From Phaseolus vulgaris (Eukaryota > Streptophyta > Magnoliopsida > Fabales > Fabaceae): a stretch of 64,000 nt of DNA. The notes under the pieces were generated by a model. It was given only the letters and a program-made list of their open reading frames with translations. It was not told the origin of the DNA and searched no databases. The stretch is taken from the NCBI RefSeq assembly GCF_000499845.2, contig NC_023754.2, forward strand, positions 20,710,111-20,774,110. The letters are read 5' to 3'. This document shows positions 35,401-48,249 of the stretch, piece after piece; positions within the stretch are counted from its first letter, which is position 1, and each line of letters starts with the position of its first letter. The position numbers were made by a program, and so were the translations under genes.

Positions 35401-38400
35401 GTTTCGGTAAAAAATCAAAGAGATTAGGACAAGATTTCTTTGACACCATATTATAAAAACATAACACTACATTATAATAATATTATAATATTTAAAATTA
35501 AAAAATAAATTAAATATGATTAAAATAATATTTGATTAGTTTGTGAAATGTATGTTTTTTTATTGTTTGTGGTTTAAAATTAAAAAATAAACTAAATATG
35601 ATTAAAATAATATTTGATTAGTCTGTGAAATGTATGTTTTTTATTGTTTGTGGTGTTAACTATCACCATCTTGAGATTATAACTGGGTGGTCGTAACATT
35701 GTAGAAGAATGTATGCCTCTTTTTTCTTCCTTTCATCTATTGTTCAGTTTATATTTTGATACTGATACAATAGTTTCTTTTTAGATTCAGATATAATTTG
35801 TGCTAGATTGGATATGACTAGCTTAGCACTATCATGCGAATATTTCTAATTTGCCTGAATGCATATAAGAAAACTTTTTCATTACGAAAACTGATTTTGT
35901 TTTAGTATAAACATTCATTAATTGACAAAAAATGTGTATATATCCTCCGCAGGTTCGACTTGCAGAAGAGAAGTTTGAGGAAGCTGAATCAAGAGCCAGG
36001 CAACTAGAACAACAGGTGAGTACATTTGAGGGACCGGCTAACGTGTCCATCTTTCTCAGGCAATGTTTTGTCTCTTTATTCCTCTTGCGAACAAGCAAAC
36101 CAGTAGGATTGTGCTACTATAAGTCTATAATAACTTAGATGTGGTTATAAGTTTACATTAGTACCCTTGTTACCCAAAATGAAAAAAAGATCCAGTGCAC
36201 AAGCACAAGTGTGATGCTCATATCAACCAGAAAACGTAATCAAAGGTAGCGGAACATAATTTTTACAATTACGGTTAATTGTCAAAAAATATGATTTAGG
36301 AAGTGTCTCATACGGATTTTTTTTTACCATTTATCATTCTGATGTAGTTTAGTAAATAAATTATTAGATTTAGTAAATAAATTATTAGAGTGATACATTT
36401 AGAAAGGATTACAGGATTTCATATAGAAGTCGTGTTTATAGAATATAAGTTCAACTTTAATTTTGAAATCACACGTGTATGATAAAAGAATTTTGGATTT
36501 TTTTCTTCAAAAGTTGTGCACGTTGAAAACAATTTTAGTTTGATTATTTTTTAAAATTTATTAAAATTGTGCATGGTGAAAATAATTTTCATTTTTTAAA
36601 GTGAAATTGTGTATGAAAAATACAACTTATTTTATCTAAATAAACTTAAATTATATTTATGTTTCATGACTTTAAATAAATAAAAAAAGTAAAAAACAAT
36701 GAAGTTGTAGTTGTTATACACTTTTTCACTTTAGAACAGAATTAAAAATTACCATTGTGATGCATAATTTCAACAGAAAATTAATCAAATTAAAATTGTG
36801 TTCAGTAAAATAAAAAACAAATAAAGTCACTTTTATTATGTATCATCTGTGTATGATTTCAAAATCAAATATCGAAGTCGTCTTTTTTATAAATACAAGC
36901 TTGAAAAAGCGACCTGCTAAAGAAAAATTAAATTTGTAGTATGTTGCCAGTCTTTATGGAAAATTATCACTTCTTTGATATAAGATTATAATTTTATCAC
37001 TCTCCCACAGGTGCCTACTCCTGGTGTTTGATCTTTGGATAGATTATTTTAGTAATATGTAATTTTTATTTTAACTTAAATGCATGATTAGTGGAATTTT
37101 CTATATACTAGACTAACTTTTTTTAGGTTGGTATACCATTCCACAATTTTGAAGTGCATGGTGTGATACGTTACCATTAGTAACGACGACTCTTACATTT
37201 GCATTATCTAATGTTTTTGTTGTCTGTATCGTTGTATGGTTCTTCTCAGAGAGGATCCAAGACTACTAATTATCAATAGTCTTGCACATGCTTTCGTATA
37301 GGTTGCTAATCTTGGCGACGGTGTAACTATGGAGGCTCGCCTTTTAACCAGGTAAGTGGTATGTTGCCTTATTTATTCATTTTATGACTATTTTTCTAGA
37401 ATAAACTTAATCTTCACTTTAATGAATCCATTTTGAAGGATGGAGGCTTTTTTTTTTCTTCTTGAACAGTGTAAATGGATAGAATGCATTAAACAAATGT
37501 ATAATGAGTCATAACTCTGTTTTTATGCATGCACCGAAGCACATTAATTGGGATGTGATGATGTAACTTTGTTCAATCTATGCATATGTTTTGCATGAAA
37601 GTTGATGTGAGTTTCCTTTAAGAAAACTGCCTCCTACAGCGGAAAAAAATAGTCAAGATTAACAAAAAGACATAGTCAAGCCAAGATTTTTTTTACTAGT
37701 TAAGTTATGCAATACCTTAAGTGATCGGGTAAGTTTTCTTTCATCCCTAAACCTTTTTATATTCTTACATGTATTGTTCGTTTTGTTCTTCAGGAAAGAG
37801 GCAGCACTGCAGCAAAGAGAGGTTTATCTTATTTTCCTTCCCTGTCTAACTCTCTTTCCCTTTTCTTCAAGCATTATATAGCCCAACCGCTAGGACTAGG
37901 AGGATTGTATTCGTCGTATTTGTGCATGGCTTATTAATTCATCAAAGAAACAGCTATAATCATAGGATATATCTATTTTAAAAGGTGTCTTAAATAGCAA
38001 TAATCTGGGCACTTTTCAGTTTATTACTCTTATTAGTTCTGAGAAATTAATCGCTGAACTTATGCGTTCTCAATTAGACGTGAAATATTAAAACGGATTT
38101 AACTCGTTAAAGCATTTAAAAGCTTTACATACAATTTTACCTTTTGTGGAACGCGTGCATGGGGAAATTGATGTCATTGTCACCCAAATGTATTATTAAA
38201 GTGAGATTAGAAAGTCGAATGATGAATATCTTTCCATTTTCAGGCTGCTCTGAGAAATGCATCAAAGAACAATGCAGGTTTTCAAGCAGCGCTTCAGTCG
38301 GATGCTGAGGTATCCAGCAATTTACCTTGTACGTTTCATATTACTGTTTTCAAATTCTGCTATTGGAATGCGTGGAAATTTTGTTTATAGAATTCAATTT

Positions 38401-41400
38401 AAACTTCTCATATTTGGCATTAGACCGCAAGGGAGGAGGCGACGTCTGCTTTGGAAAAGCTACGGCTTATGACTCAACGAATGATACTCACCGCGGAAGA
38501 AATGGTAGGTTTAATGTTAATCATAATGTGTTTCATTTTAATTTAATAGTCTTCTGCGTAGTTATGTATGTGGCTTTCCGTTTTGTTTCCCAGGAAGAGG
38601 TTGTTTTGAAGAGGTGTTGGCTAGCTCGGTATTGGGGTTTATGCTTTCAACATGGTATAGTCATCTTACCATTTGTTCAAATATTAAACTATTTGCATCG
38701 TTTGCTTTAGCTTGAAGTTAGAATGGACATTTTAAAATTAATGGTTTGTTTGTGTGGTGAGTCAAATTTATTCTACATATATATTTTCACGTTTTTTTTT
38801 ACCAAATAGAAATGAAAAATAGAAAGAATGAATTCAATTAGGTTTGTTTGGTATATAAAAGAAATAAAGAGAAATTTTTTACGCGAATTTTTTATTCTTT
38901 TTTTCATCTATATTGACTTTCATCTTTATCTCTTTTGTTTCATTTCAATTTCTTTTCTATCAAATATCTTTAGTTTTTATATTATTTTTCATCTATTTTT
39001 TCATTTATTAGTGCATAGAAATATTTTTAATAATTATATTTATTACATTTGAGTTTTATTTATATGGCATTTAAATTTTTTAATATTATTTATTAAATAT
39101 TTGGAAATTATTTTTATATAATTTAGTTTATTAAGAGATTTAAAAAATATAAACAAAAAAATTTAAGAAATAAATTGTCTCCTAAACTCTATAATTTAGT
39201 ATACTATATATACTATACATATAGGTGAAATTTCAAAATAATTAAAATTTGTATTTGTTAATTAAAATAAAATGAAATAAATTAAATTTTTGTTTTTAAA
39301 AATGATAGGTGTTGAAGGAAGTAATATTCCAAAAACCTATTAATACGAAAACTCAAGAACATGGAATGTTACTTCAGTTCAAATCAATAATTAACAAGAT
39401 TAAAAATTAATCTATTCTAAAATCTAAATATTATACAGTTCCATTTTGAGGCTAACTTTAAAAAAACAAAAATAAATGCAGTATAAAAAAAATATAAACA
39501 AAGTTATTTATGGATTTTGTATATAAAATAACACGCAATTTCATCTTAATGAACTTACTTTCTGCCTAAGAATTATGCTTTTTATTTAATGAAAAAATGG
39601 GGAAAAATAAAAATACATTGATGGCCCTGAAATATATGGCAGGTATTCATGCTGATATTGCTGAAGTAAAATACAAATACTGGTCTCTGTTCGCCCCGAA
39701 TCCGGTTGAAGTTGTATTAGCCGCAGGAGAGAAAGCTAGAGAGGAAGCAGGTAACGTTAATTACTTTCGAATTTCTTTTGTTTTCTTTTTTAAGTTTTTC
39801 CATGTTGGTTACTTACGTCTCTCAAGAAAATAATTTGGGGTGATTGAATATCCGTGATTTTTGTTCTACACTGTAGACCTCGATGTGGAGGATACAGAGC
39901 ATCAACGTGACATGAAGGAACTTTCTGGAGAAGGAAACATTGAGAACATGCTCTTTGTTGAGCAAGGTTTGCGACAATTGACTTCACTAAAGGTTTCTAT
40001 TATATCCTTATTGCTTCAGATTTCGTAGATACTGAAATGTGTTTTTCTCATGTAAATACAATGTTGTGAATTTAACCATTACCTTTCTTCAGAACAACTT
40101 CTTCTTCTCGTATTATTCAGTAAGAAATGAAATTATTAATAATAAAATCTACTAAATTCATTCATAAAACGTGTCAGTATTAAAAAGGCATGTAATTTTC
40201 ATGTCCAATCAATATAAAATGCAGAAGCTACACAAAGTAGCTTTAGATCTGACAATGATCGAATCTATGAAAATATGTAAGCAAGCATGATGGTAGTCCT
40301 TCTATCCAAAATTTTCCTATGAAAATTCTAGACATGCATATCCCTATACCCTAAATGACGATACAAAAATATCATAAAAAATATACTTTCTCAAAAGACC
40401 AATAATTATCTTTCATAATTTTAATTGTGTTGCTACAAAAGTGGCTTTACACGGTTTACAACAATAACTTGAGTCTTTATTGAATAGAAGCATATGAACC
40501 CATTAGACTTTTTTTAATAGGATCATAGAAGAGTCTAGATCAACCTGAATTAACTAATTTAATAAAATTTTATGGGATCATATATGATCACTTGTTCATA
40601 AAGGAATTTAAGATCTAGAAGTACCCTTGTAACAATATTTATAAATTTTGTAGGAAAGTAATGTTAGAAATACTCTTTGTTTTTCTTATTGGTTCTAATT
40701 ATTTTATTTTAGTGAAAAGACTACTTACAGACCATACTATTTTTAGAGCTAATATTGCTAACAACATCGCAGTTAATGACATTTAATCCATTCGTTAAAA
40801 TCTTATTGTCTGTTAAAAAATTTAAATCAATCTAAGTGGATTTCTTCTCCATGATTGTTTTGAAGGTAGAGGAAGCATTGGCGGTTGCATTGGCTCAACA
40901 TAGGCGACCAAATTTGTTGAAATTTGGTTTTTCAGGTGCCAGATTCAATAATATTTATAGTTTTTTTAGTACATTAGATAATCTTATTAGATAATCCTTG
41001 TCTCTATTATTCATTCAACTTTTGTCTTTTTTTATATGCACATATTAAAAGCATTCCGTAAAAATCAAAGACATAAAAATGTTATTCCAAATTGTTGTAG
41101 AAGAAAAAAAACATTAGCTTTTTTCTGCAAATGTTCTTATCATTGTCATATTTTATTTAGCTTCTGTTATAAATTTGCTTATGAAAGATGCAGCTTATAA
41201 ATAATATGTTTTTTTGAGTGAATGATTCAAAGTTAATTTTTAAAATGCAAATTTAATGGTAGAATACTGTCGTCTGAAATCAATTTTTAGTTTATGTGAT
41301 GTTAGTTTTAGTGTCTATAAAAAAATTCTTATTTTTTGATCCGATAAAATTTTATTTTACAATTTTAATTTTCATCACTATTTAATGTTGACATGAAAAT

Positions 41401-41806
41401 TCATTGAAAACCATGTTTAATATTAAATAAATATAAATTTATTTTAATATAAGAGGGCCTTATATCATAAATTTAGAGTTTCATCAAGACTAATAAATAC
41501 CATTAAGAACAATAAAATAAATTTATAGATGTTAAAATTATAAAAAATATAAATATAAAGAGACTTAAAAATATTTAATAGTATAAATACACACAGAGCT
41601 TAGATGTGTGTGATCAGACCTTTACTCCCCAATTTTTTTTTACATATATATAAATTAATATATAGATTTTTTAATTTTAATATATTTTATATTTTATAAA
41701 AAAATTGCATCCTTAAAATTTTAATATATTTATATTTGATATCTCTAAAAAAATTTGTATTTATAAAAAAAATTACACCCTTAAATATTTTTCTGCAGAC
41801 TCACCA

Positions 41807-41846
<40 letters not shown>

Positions 41847-43757
41847 ATTATTATTATTTTATTTTTTTTATTTTTTTGTGTGTGCATATTTCTACTTCTC
41901 TTTTATATTTTTCAAAATTGTTGCTGGTATAGTGTAGAGTTTTGTTTGTTCATTGTCCTTAATACTCGTGAAATAGAAATTTTGTGTTTGGTAATTAGGA
42001 AACAAAATATGGAAGAGAATCCGTATAATCTTATTGTTAACAGTTATTTAGATTGTAGAATCATACTATTAAGAGTTATTTAAATCGATATTATTCATTT
42101 ACTCAAAGATTGATATATGTAAGTTCTGACTCTTTCTTATTGTTCTGGTGTAGATGACCTAAAACTACCAATTGAAGGGCAGTGTGATGCATTTGGTAAG
42201 TTTTTTGGGTTACAGTTGCCATTTTCCTTAATCACCTGTTAAAAAGTTGAAACTTAATGCTAGTGGAGTTATAATATTATATGGTAGTAATTGAACTCTG
42301 CATTGTAACCTTTTAAGTAGAAAAACTTTGGGACTTTAATTTAGTTTATTATAATTTTTTAAAATATATAAGGCATGGATGTTAAGTGATGTTACGTGTT
42401 TTGTCTACCTTATCATCCTCACAATTTCTTGTGTTGTAACTTTATTCACATTGACACTCGTATAACTTAAATTGACATTTCCTTAATTTTTTTTAAAGTG
42501 GATTTATCTTATTTATGGATAAGCCTTTTATTTTCAGATTTGAGCCTGGAGGAGGCTGAAGATGTATCTTTCAAACAGGTATATAACATTTTCTATGTAT
42601 GAGAATAAAAAAAATATGTATTCTAAGTTTTTGGAATTATTTTCTTAATTCTTGAGAACTACATGTTTATTTTTTTGGAAAAGTGAAAAAATGTTTAATA
42701 ACTATTTTACAATTTTAATGAAAAAAGATTGAGATTTTCAGTATGAAATTTTCCTAACTGTTCACTTCATTTGCATTTTGAGTATCCATAGATTCTTATC
42801 TATCATGTTGGTTTAGGCTTGGCTTGCTTACATCTGGAGGAGAGCAAAAAAACATGAAATAGAGCCTGACATAGCATATGACCGTTTGCAGTTTTGGATC
42901 AGTCATAACTCAAAGACACCTACCTCACAAGATGCCGTTGATGGTATTCTCCATACTTCCCTCCCATAAATTATAGTTTACTTGTAATACAATATAATTT
43001 TCACCTTATTAAACTTTATTATAGTTTTGTTCAATGCCGTTGTAAAAGATTTTGTTTTCGAACAAGTGTTGGGTTCTCTAACGAGTGTTGGGTCTAGAGA
43101 ACGATTGCTCTTTCACTTTCTTCGGTCGGTCACTGTTACTGCTAATTTTCTGTTTCACCTTCTCCTCTTGGTCGTCTGGTCTCATAGACGGGGTGGTACT
43201 TGCACAAGACACTCCAACGCTCAAGTCAATTAGGGTGGCGGCACTCGGGTGTCAGAGTACTGTAGATAAATGACCTACCTGATTCTTAGATTTCGTGCTA
43301 TTTATATTATTTTAATGGGTTTTTGTTGGTGGACCGATTGGTTCCTGTTTAGAGTTGTGTTATACTATCTTAATTGTGGATTAACCTTATTGACTTGTCG
43401 TCATAGATTGGTCGGTCACGTGTCATCATGTGACTTTTTCACTGTAGTTGATTATTGATTAGTTGAATGACCAAATTCTTGATCGAAATCATTTGGGATC
43501 GATTTGATTCTCCGAGTACATATTCAAAATTATCATTCTAAATTTTGTTAGTAGGTAGTTGTGAATTGTAAAACTCTTGCAAATATGTTAATGTTTCTAG
43601 TTCGAACATGATCTTATTACTTTATTAATTCCTTTTTGCAGTTGAACGTGGACTTGTGGAAATCAAAAGGTTGGATATTGAAACGCAACTATGGGATGAA
43701 TCACGCAGAGAATTGGAGCAAGATAATTCCAACTCGCCCGGTCGTTCGGACTTTTAA
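32459..43757 (+). CDS. SCD2: SCD2-like coiled-coil protein
   Basis: Homologue of Arabidopsis STOMATAL CYTOKINESIS DEFECTIVE 2, which works with the DENN protein SCD1 in clathrin-linked and RabE-linked vesicle traffic during cytokinesis. Twenty coding exons give 653 aa: 32459-32767, 32871-32924, 33016-33069, 33168-33221, 33991-34388, 35003-35084, 35333-35374, 35953-36015, 37302-37351, 37794-37821, 38244-38309, 38424-38504, 38594-38654, 39643-39750, 39877-39992, 40866-40935, 42154-42195, 42538-42578, 42817-42943, 43642-43757. The N-terminus [20 protein letters not shown] is diagnostic. It is followed by a Ser/Arg/Pro-rich disordered region with 18-aa repeats, a coiled coil ([14 protein letters not shown] through [13 protein letters not shown]), and the conserved block [20 protein letters not shown] and YWGL. 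The C-terminal block contains [18 protein letters not shown] and [20 protein letters not shown]. Every junction is GT-AG and in frame. Confidence 0.93.
32871..33221 (+). repeat. Three consecutive 54-nt exons encoding an 18-aa repeat
   Basis: Exons 32871-32924, 33016-33069 and 33168-33221 are each exactly 54 nt and phase 0. They encode [36 protein letters not shown] and [18 protein letters not shown]. The next exon opens with a diverged fourth copy ([14 protein letters not shown]). This is exon duplication inside SCD2. Each unit could be skipped without a frame shift and each carries an RSRSP phosphorylation-like motif. Confidence 0.9.
35491..35655. repeat. 82-bp tandem duplication in an SCD2 intron
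   Basis: Two nearly identical copies containing 'atgattaaaataatatttga' and 'gtgaaatgtatg', 82 bp apart. Non-coding. Confidence 0.8.
41810..41858. repeat. (TA)n followed by (TTA)n microsatellite
   Basis: About 16 TA units run directly into about five ATT units, inside the SCD2 intron between 40935 and 42154. Confidence 0.95.
43075..43480. mobile_element. Probable LTR-retrotransposon fragment in SCD2 intron
   Basis: This part of the last SCD2 intron is less AT-rich than its surroundings. It contains phrases such as 'gtgtcagagtactgtagata', 'aaatgacctacctgattc' and 'tgctatttatattatttta', which I associate with LTRs of legume retrotransposons. The two short open frames in it have no domain. Recognition is by style only. 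Confidence 0.35.
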
Positions 43758-44894
43758 TATATATTTAAATTAGATAACAGCATTTATTTATTTTTTTACA
43801 TTTTTTAAAAGAATTTTGTAATTTAGTTACTCGAGAGTTGGAGTAAAATAGGCTATATTTTTCAGTGTATCATATTTTACAAAACAACGTTATCAATTAT
43901 TATGATAATGTAAAAAAAATATATTACAGATCGGATTTATATTTTATTGTGGTGGTTTTATGAAATGTACATGTTTAAAACATTGCCAATATTTTGTTGA
44001 TTTTTCTAAGATTTTAAAAATACATATAAATTATAGTTTTATTTTTAACATGTATATTATTTTGGAATTATTTTCAAGAGTTGAATAATAATTATAAATA
44101 ATTGATGTTAAACATCATAATTATAATTAAGGTGCACTCTTCCAAATTTGTAAGCTTGTAATCCTGAAAAATGTTAAAAGAAAATTGTTTAAGTTTATGA
44201 AAGAAAGAAATAAAAAAAATAGATAAGATAATGATAAATTGACAATTCACAATTTTTTATATAACCACCTTACAATTTCTAGTATTATTATTTTAATATT
44301 TTTTTATATAATTTAATTATAAATTTATTTTTTATTATATATATTTATTTATAATTCCATCGTATCAAAAGTTTATACAACTACAGGGATGGTTAAAACA
44401 TCATTTTCCAAATGGTTATTCTAGATATAAAAATTATGTATATTTTTCTCACGATGTAAAAGTTTAACATTATTCAATATGTGATGAGTGTATAAAAAAT
44501 CTGTGTAAGTAGATAAAACAACATTGTCTAATAAAATTGTATATGAGTCAGAAACAAGAAGACGATAAAAGATAATATAAGTTACTCCAGTCTAATGGCA
44601 ACCTAATAAACCATCTTCTAAAATTTTCATAATCATCATAATTTTAAAGTAAAAACACAATTCTTTCAACTTTGACTTAAAATAATAAGAATTATCCTTT
44701 ATTCTCAAATGAAAAATTAATAAACAACTCTCATTATATGATAATGTTTGATTTTTATTGATTAAGGATAATTAATGATTAACACATTTTAAATATACAT
44801 TGAAAATATTATCTTAAACTTTTTAGGTTGAACTTCATAGTGTGCCAAAGATATAATTTCAAACCTTTGTAATGTTCACCATTAAATATGCTCA
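43758..44894. other. SCD2 3' region and AT-rich intergenic DNA
   Basis: Contains the SCD2 3' untranslated region at its left edge, then AT-rich sequence with no recognisable gene. Its right end adjoins the copia fossil. Confidence 0.5.
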
Positions 44895-45715
44895 ATGGAT
44901 CAATTACCAAGACTTATTGGTCATGCTGTCCCATTAATTAAGGAGGGATTCCCAACACACATCTACAAGATTCTTCTCCATATAAATCCTTCACAACCCT
45001 AACCTCCTCAAACTTAACAACATCTTATGAAGTATAGTCTAACACCAATATGTTTGGTTTTCCCATGACATATTTGATTATTATCTAAATGTATGAAACT
45101 TTGACTATCACAATGAACAATCACACACTTCTCTAATATTCAACTCTCCAATCATTTCCTTAAAAGGTTTCTTTACTTAATTTGTGAGTGTGATATACTT
45201 TATCTAAATAGTAGATAGAGTCACCATTAATTACAAATTGATTTTTAAATAAACTAAGTATCAAATATCGTGAAAACATTACCAAAATAGACTTTCTAGT
45301 ATACATATTTTGCATTTACAAACTCTTCATTAACAACTTTCATATAATGGGTAGGTCATCCCTACACCAATCTAAATGATATTGTTAAATTCAAATATTT
45401 TAATACTCAATCCAAAGCCTTTCAATGAGTATACCCAAGATATTCCATGAAGAATTTGCTAACCATACTAACAAGAGGTGTTATATCTCAATATAAAACA
45501 TCATTCCATTTATGATGTTCTCCCATTCAATTAGCATATGTAACCATCTCATCTTATTCTCTTATCTTTTTTTGGACTAGAAAATTGAGTAATCAAGAGC
45601 TTTATGCGATGAACAAAATGTGTACTTACAAGTTTAGATTTATGTATCTTAAACTTTCCAAAAATATTATTCAAATAATCTTGTTGACATAGACACAAGA
45701 CCCTAATCATTTTAT
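44895..45715 (-). pseudogene. Ty1/copia polymerase fossil (RT end and RNase H)
   Basis: On the minus strand, broken frames still show the order of a Ty1/copia polyprotein. A reverse-transcriptase end comes first ('LCLCQQDYLNNIFGKFKI..SKLVST', from about 45710). A segment like 'LVSMVSKFFMEYLG' and 'KALDWVLKYLNLT' follows near 45400-45500. The RNase H core is 'MIGELNIREVCVIVHCDSQS', then 'FIHLDNNQICHGKTKHIGVR' and 'LYFIR', near 45000-45160. Several stops and frame shifts interrupt it, and I saw no flanking LTRs. It is an old, inactive fragment. Confidence 0.75.
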
Positions 45716-46150
45716 ATTTCTATATATTCATTCAAATATCTTTCTCCCGAGATTGAAATCTTTAATCTTAAAATTTGAAGGTTAATTTTTTATGAGTTAT
45801 TTAACTCATATTTATAATTGGAAAATGTATTAGAATAGATGATGGAATATGATATAAGACAAGTATGTTGCAGTAATCTAATTTTGTAAGCTATGAATTT
45901 TTGTGTTTTAATATCACTATGTGTTTCTTTATCAAATTAATATTTAATTATAATTATCAAACTATTTGTTAAGACTTAAAATATTGAAGTACAAATAAAA
46001 GATTATGAAAACGAGAGTCTTATAAAAATAATCTAATAGTTAAAGAAAACTTGTAAAATGTTGGAGTGTAAGCTAGGATCTTAAACTTAAATATTAGGTA
46101 TTATAAGAAATTTATATTAAAACATATTGATATGACATAAAAATATATAA

Positions 46151-46766
46151 GAAGTCGTGCCAAGTTGGCACGACTTTGTCACGTCAGCCTGAAGTCGTGT
46201 CAAATTCCCGAAGTCGTATCAACTTGACACGACTTTGTCCACGTTATATATATATATATATATATATTATTTTATTTTTAAATTTTTTTTATTTAGATAT
46301 TGACTAGTAAGTTATGTAATGTTTAAAATTAATTTGATATATAATTTTCTAAGGGTGTTAGTTTTAAGCAATAAAAAAATGAATAATTGTGTATGAATCA
46401 TGTTTGACGATAATGTAATATATTAATTTGGTTACTAGATTAATAAAAAATATGAAAAACAAAAAAAATGTTCATATTGCAAAAACTGAAGGTCACAATA
46501 AAAGTAATTGTGCGCACAAACAAGTTTGATAATAAAATTTAATTTCAAGTTTGATTATTAATTTTCTCATTTTCTTTACCTAAATATTTATACTTCATAA
46601 CAAAATTATTTATCAAATTAATTTCAAATATTACATAACTTATAATTTTAATTATAATATATATTTATTTAAAAACAAAAAAAATTAAAAAAATATGATG
46701 TGGACAAAGTCGTGCTAACTTGGAACGACTTCTACATATGAAGTCGTGTCAAGTTGGCACGACTTG
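46151..46766. mobile_element. Inverted-repeat element with 'aagtcgtg' palindromes
   Basis: The left end (46152-46176) is a perfect palindrome with 12-bp arms (aagtcgtgccaa) around one base. The right end (46741-46765) is a near copy. A second pair of arms is inverted: left about 46200-46246 ('gacacgactttgtccacg'), right about 46699-46733. The AT-rich interior (46247-46698) starts with a (TA)n run and has no open frame of note. It is a MITE-like, non-autonomous element able to fold into nested hairpins. Confidence 0.7.
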
Positions 46767-47271
46767 CCCCATATTTGTAATTTTTTTGACAATAACCCCA
46801 TTTTGGTAAAAAAAAAAAAGACCCCATGATGATCATAAAACCCATTAAAGAATATTTTAAAAATAAAATAATTACAGTGAGGAAAAATTAAAATAAAATA
46901 CATGTAGAATTTTTTTTATCAATTCTTTGCAATATATATTTTCTAATAGTAGGAAGTATCTCAAATGTAAAGTTGTTAATCATACTATTAAAGTGCTGAT
47001 AAAAAAAATCATACTATTAAAATCAAGCATTATATTTTATAAAAAATATTGATAATATAGAAGGATATTAATACACGAAAATGAATTTTAAAAATAAAAA
47101 TATTTAATTAAATATGTAAAAATTATAAGACAAATAAAAAAACAGAAAAATAAGTATCTTAATAAAACAAAATCCTCTAAAATTTAGAGATAAGTCCATG
47201 AGGTGGCGAAGGGTTAGGTGAGTGTATACTGCAACGTGTTGCCTGTGCTAAGTCCTAAAACGGCTCAATGG
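46767..47271. other. Upstream region of Cu/Zn-SOD
   Basis: AT-rich to about 47170, then a less AT-rich proximal promoter. I saw no GTAC copper-response core between 47160 and 47280. Nothing else is recognisable. Confidence 0.4.
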
Positions 47272-47280
47272 CTATAAATA
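47272..47280 (+). promoter_or_regulatory. TATA box of Cu/Zn-SOD
   Basis: 'ctataaata' is followed by a CT-rich leader. Transcription would start near 47305. The first leader exon would then be about 70 nt, ending at the donor 'ctgag|gtatg' (47375/47376). Confidence 0.7.
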
Positions 47281-47360
47281 AAACAAAAAAACCTCACTGT
47301 TTCTATCACTGCTCTTCTTGTGCTACTTCTAGACTCTTCTTTTCTTCTCACACTTCTTCC

Positions 47361-48242
47361 TTGGGGTGCCCTGAGGTATGCATGCTTGCTTCTCCCTCTC
47401 TCTTCTTCATCTCTCTATCAATTTGTTTCCGATTATTTCTCTTCAACATTTCTTCAATTTCCTTTCTCAGGATGATCGATTTTGTTTTTTGTCTATTTTT
47501 CCTCTTAAATCTCACATTTCTTCTTTTGTATCTACTCTCAGTCGTGCACAGATCGATTCCGTTATGTTCAACGGTGGCGATAGTATAATTTTTTATTGTT
47601 AATTTCCTTTGGTTAATTTGGACGAAAGAATAGTTAAATCACATCTCTGTTAAACTCATCGGTTTTGGATTCGCTTTAAGAAATGAAATTAGTTTTAGTA
47701 ATTTTATGGATTCGGTTTAAGAAATGAAATTAGTTTTAGTAATTTTATTTGTTTTTTTTTTGGTTGAACTGTTTGAACTCGTGCTATTACTGTGGAATTC
47801 GGAAGGATTTGAGTTAGTTGTAGATCTGTGCGTTTTGTGTAGTGTTTGTAGACAGATCTACTGAAAAGGTAGTTTGTTTCTGTAATTCGAAATTGAGGTT
47901 TTGCTTTCTTGTCGCGATACTCTATTTTCTTGTGGTCAACACAATATTTTCTTTCTTTGTTTGGAATTAACATAAAAGACTTCAGCAAGTGAACTTAAAT
48001 ATCTGGATCGGATGTATGTTTTGAAGAGTTTGAAATATGTTTTAGTGTTTAGTTTGTCGTGTAGCTGACTCGGTTGTGTGGGCACATCAGTGATGGATTT
48101 TTATCTTTTGATTTTGACCATTTTCACCGTAGTACCATTCTTATCTCACCATGATAACCAAGATACTGTATGTGCACACGTCACGCATTCTACATTTCTT
48201 GTCTGTTTTATCTGAAATAGCTGCTTTCTTGTTCAGATCACA
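47361..48242 (+). promoter_or_regulatory. Split miR398-like target site across the SOD leader intron
   Basis: The leader exon ends 'ttggggtgccctgag' (47361-47375) and the next exon begins 'atcaca' (48237-48242). Joined by splicing, these 21 nt agree with the known CSD1 site for miR398 at positions 3-7 and 10-21, as remembered. The site lies just before the ATG (48250). The donor gtatgc (47376) and acceptor ttgttcag (ending 48236) are both good. In the unspliced RNA the site does not exist. Confidence 0.7.
47660..47750. repeat. 41-bp tandem duplication in the SOD leader intron
   Basis: 'aagaaatgaaattagtttta' followed by 'gtaattttat' occurs twice, 41 bp apart, with the two copies nearly identical. 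Non-coding. Confidence 0.75.
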
Positions 48243-48249
48243 TTGCGCA

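Noticed and set aside
46715..46903. 62-codon minus-strand frame
   Set aside because: Covers the right arm of the palindromic element and AT-rich flank, with hydrophobic low-complexity translation.
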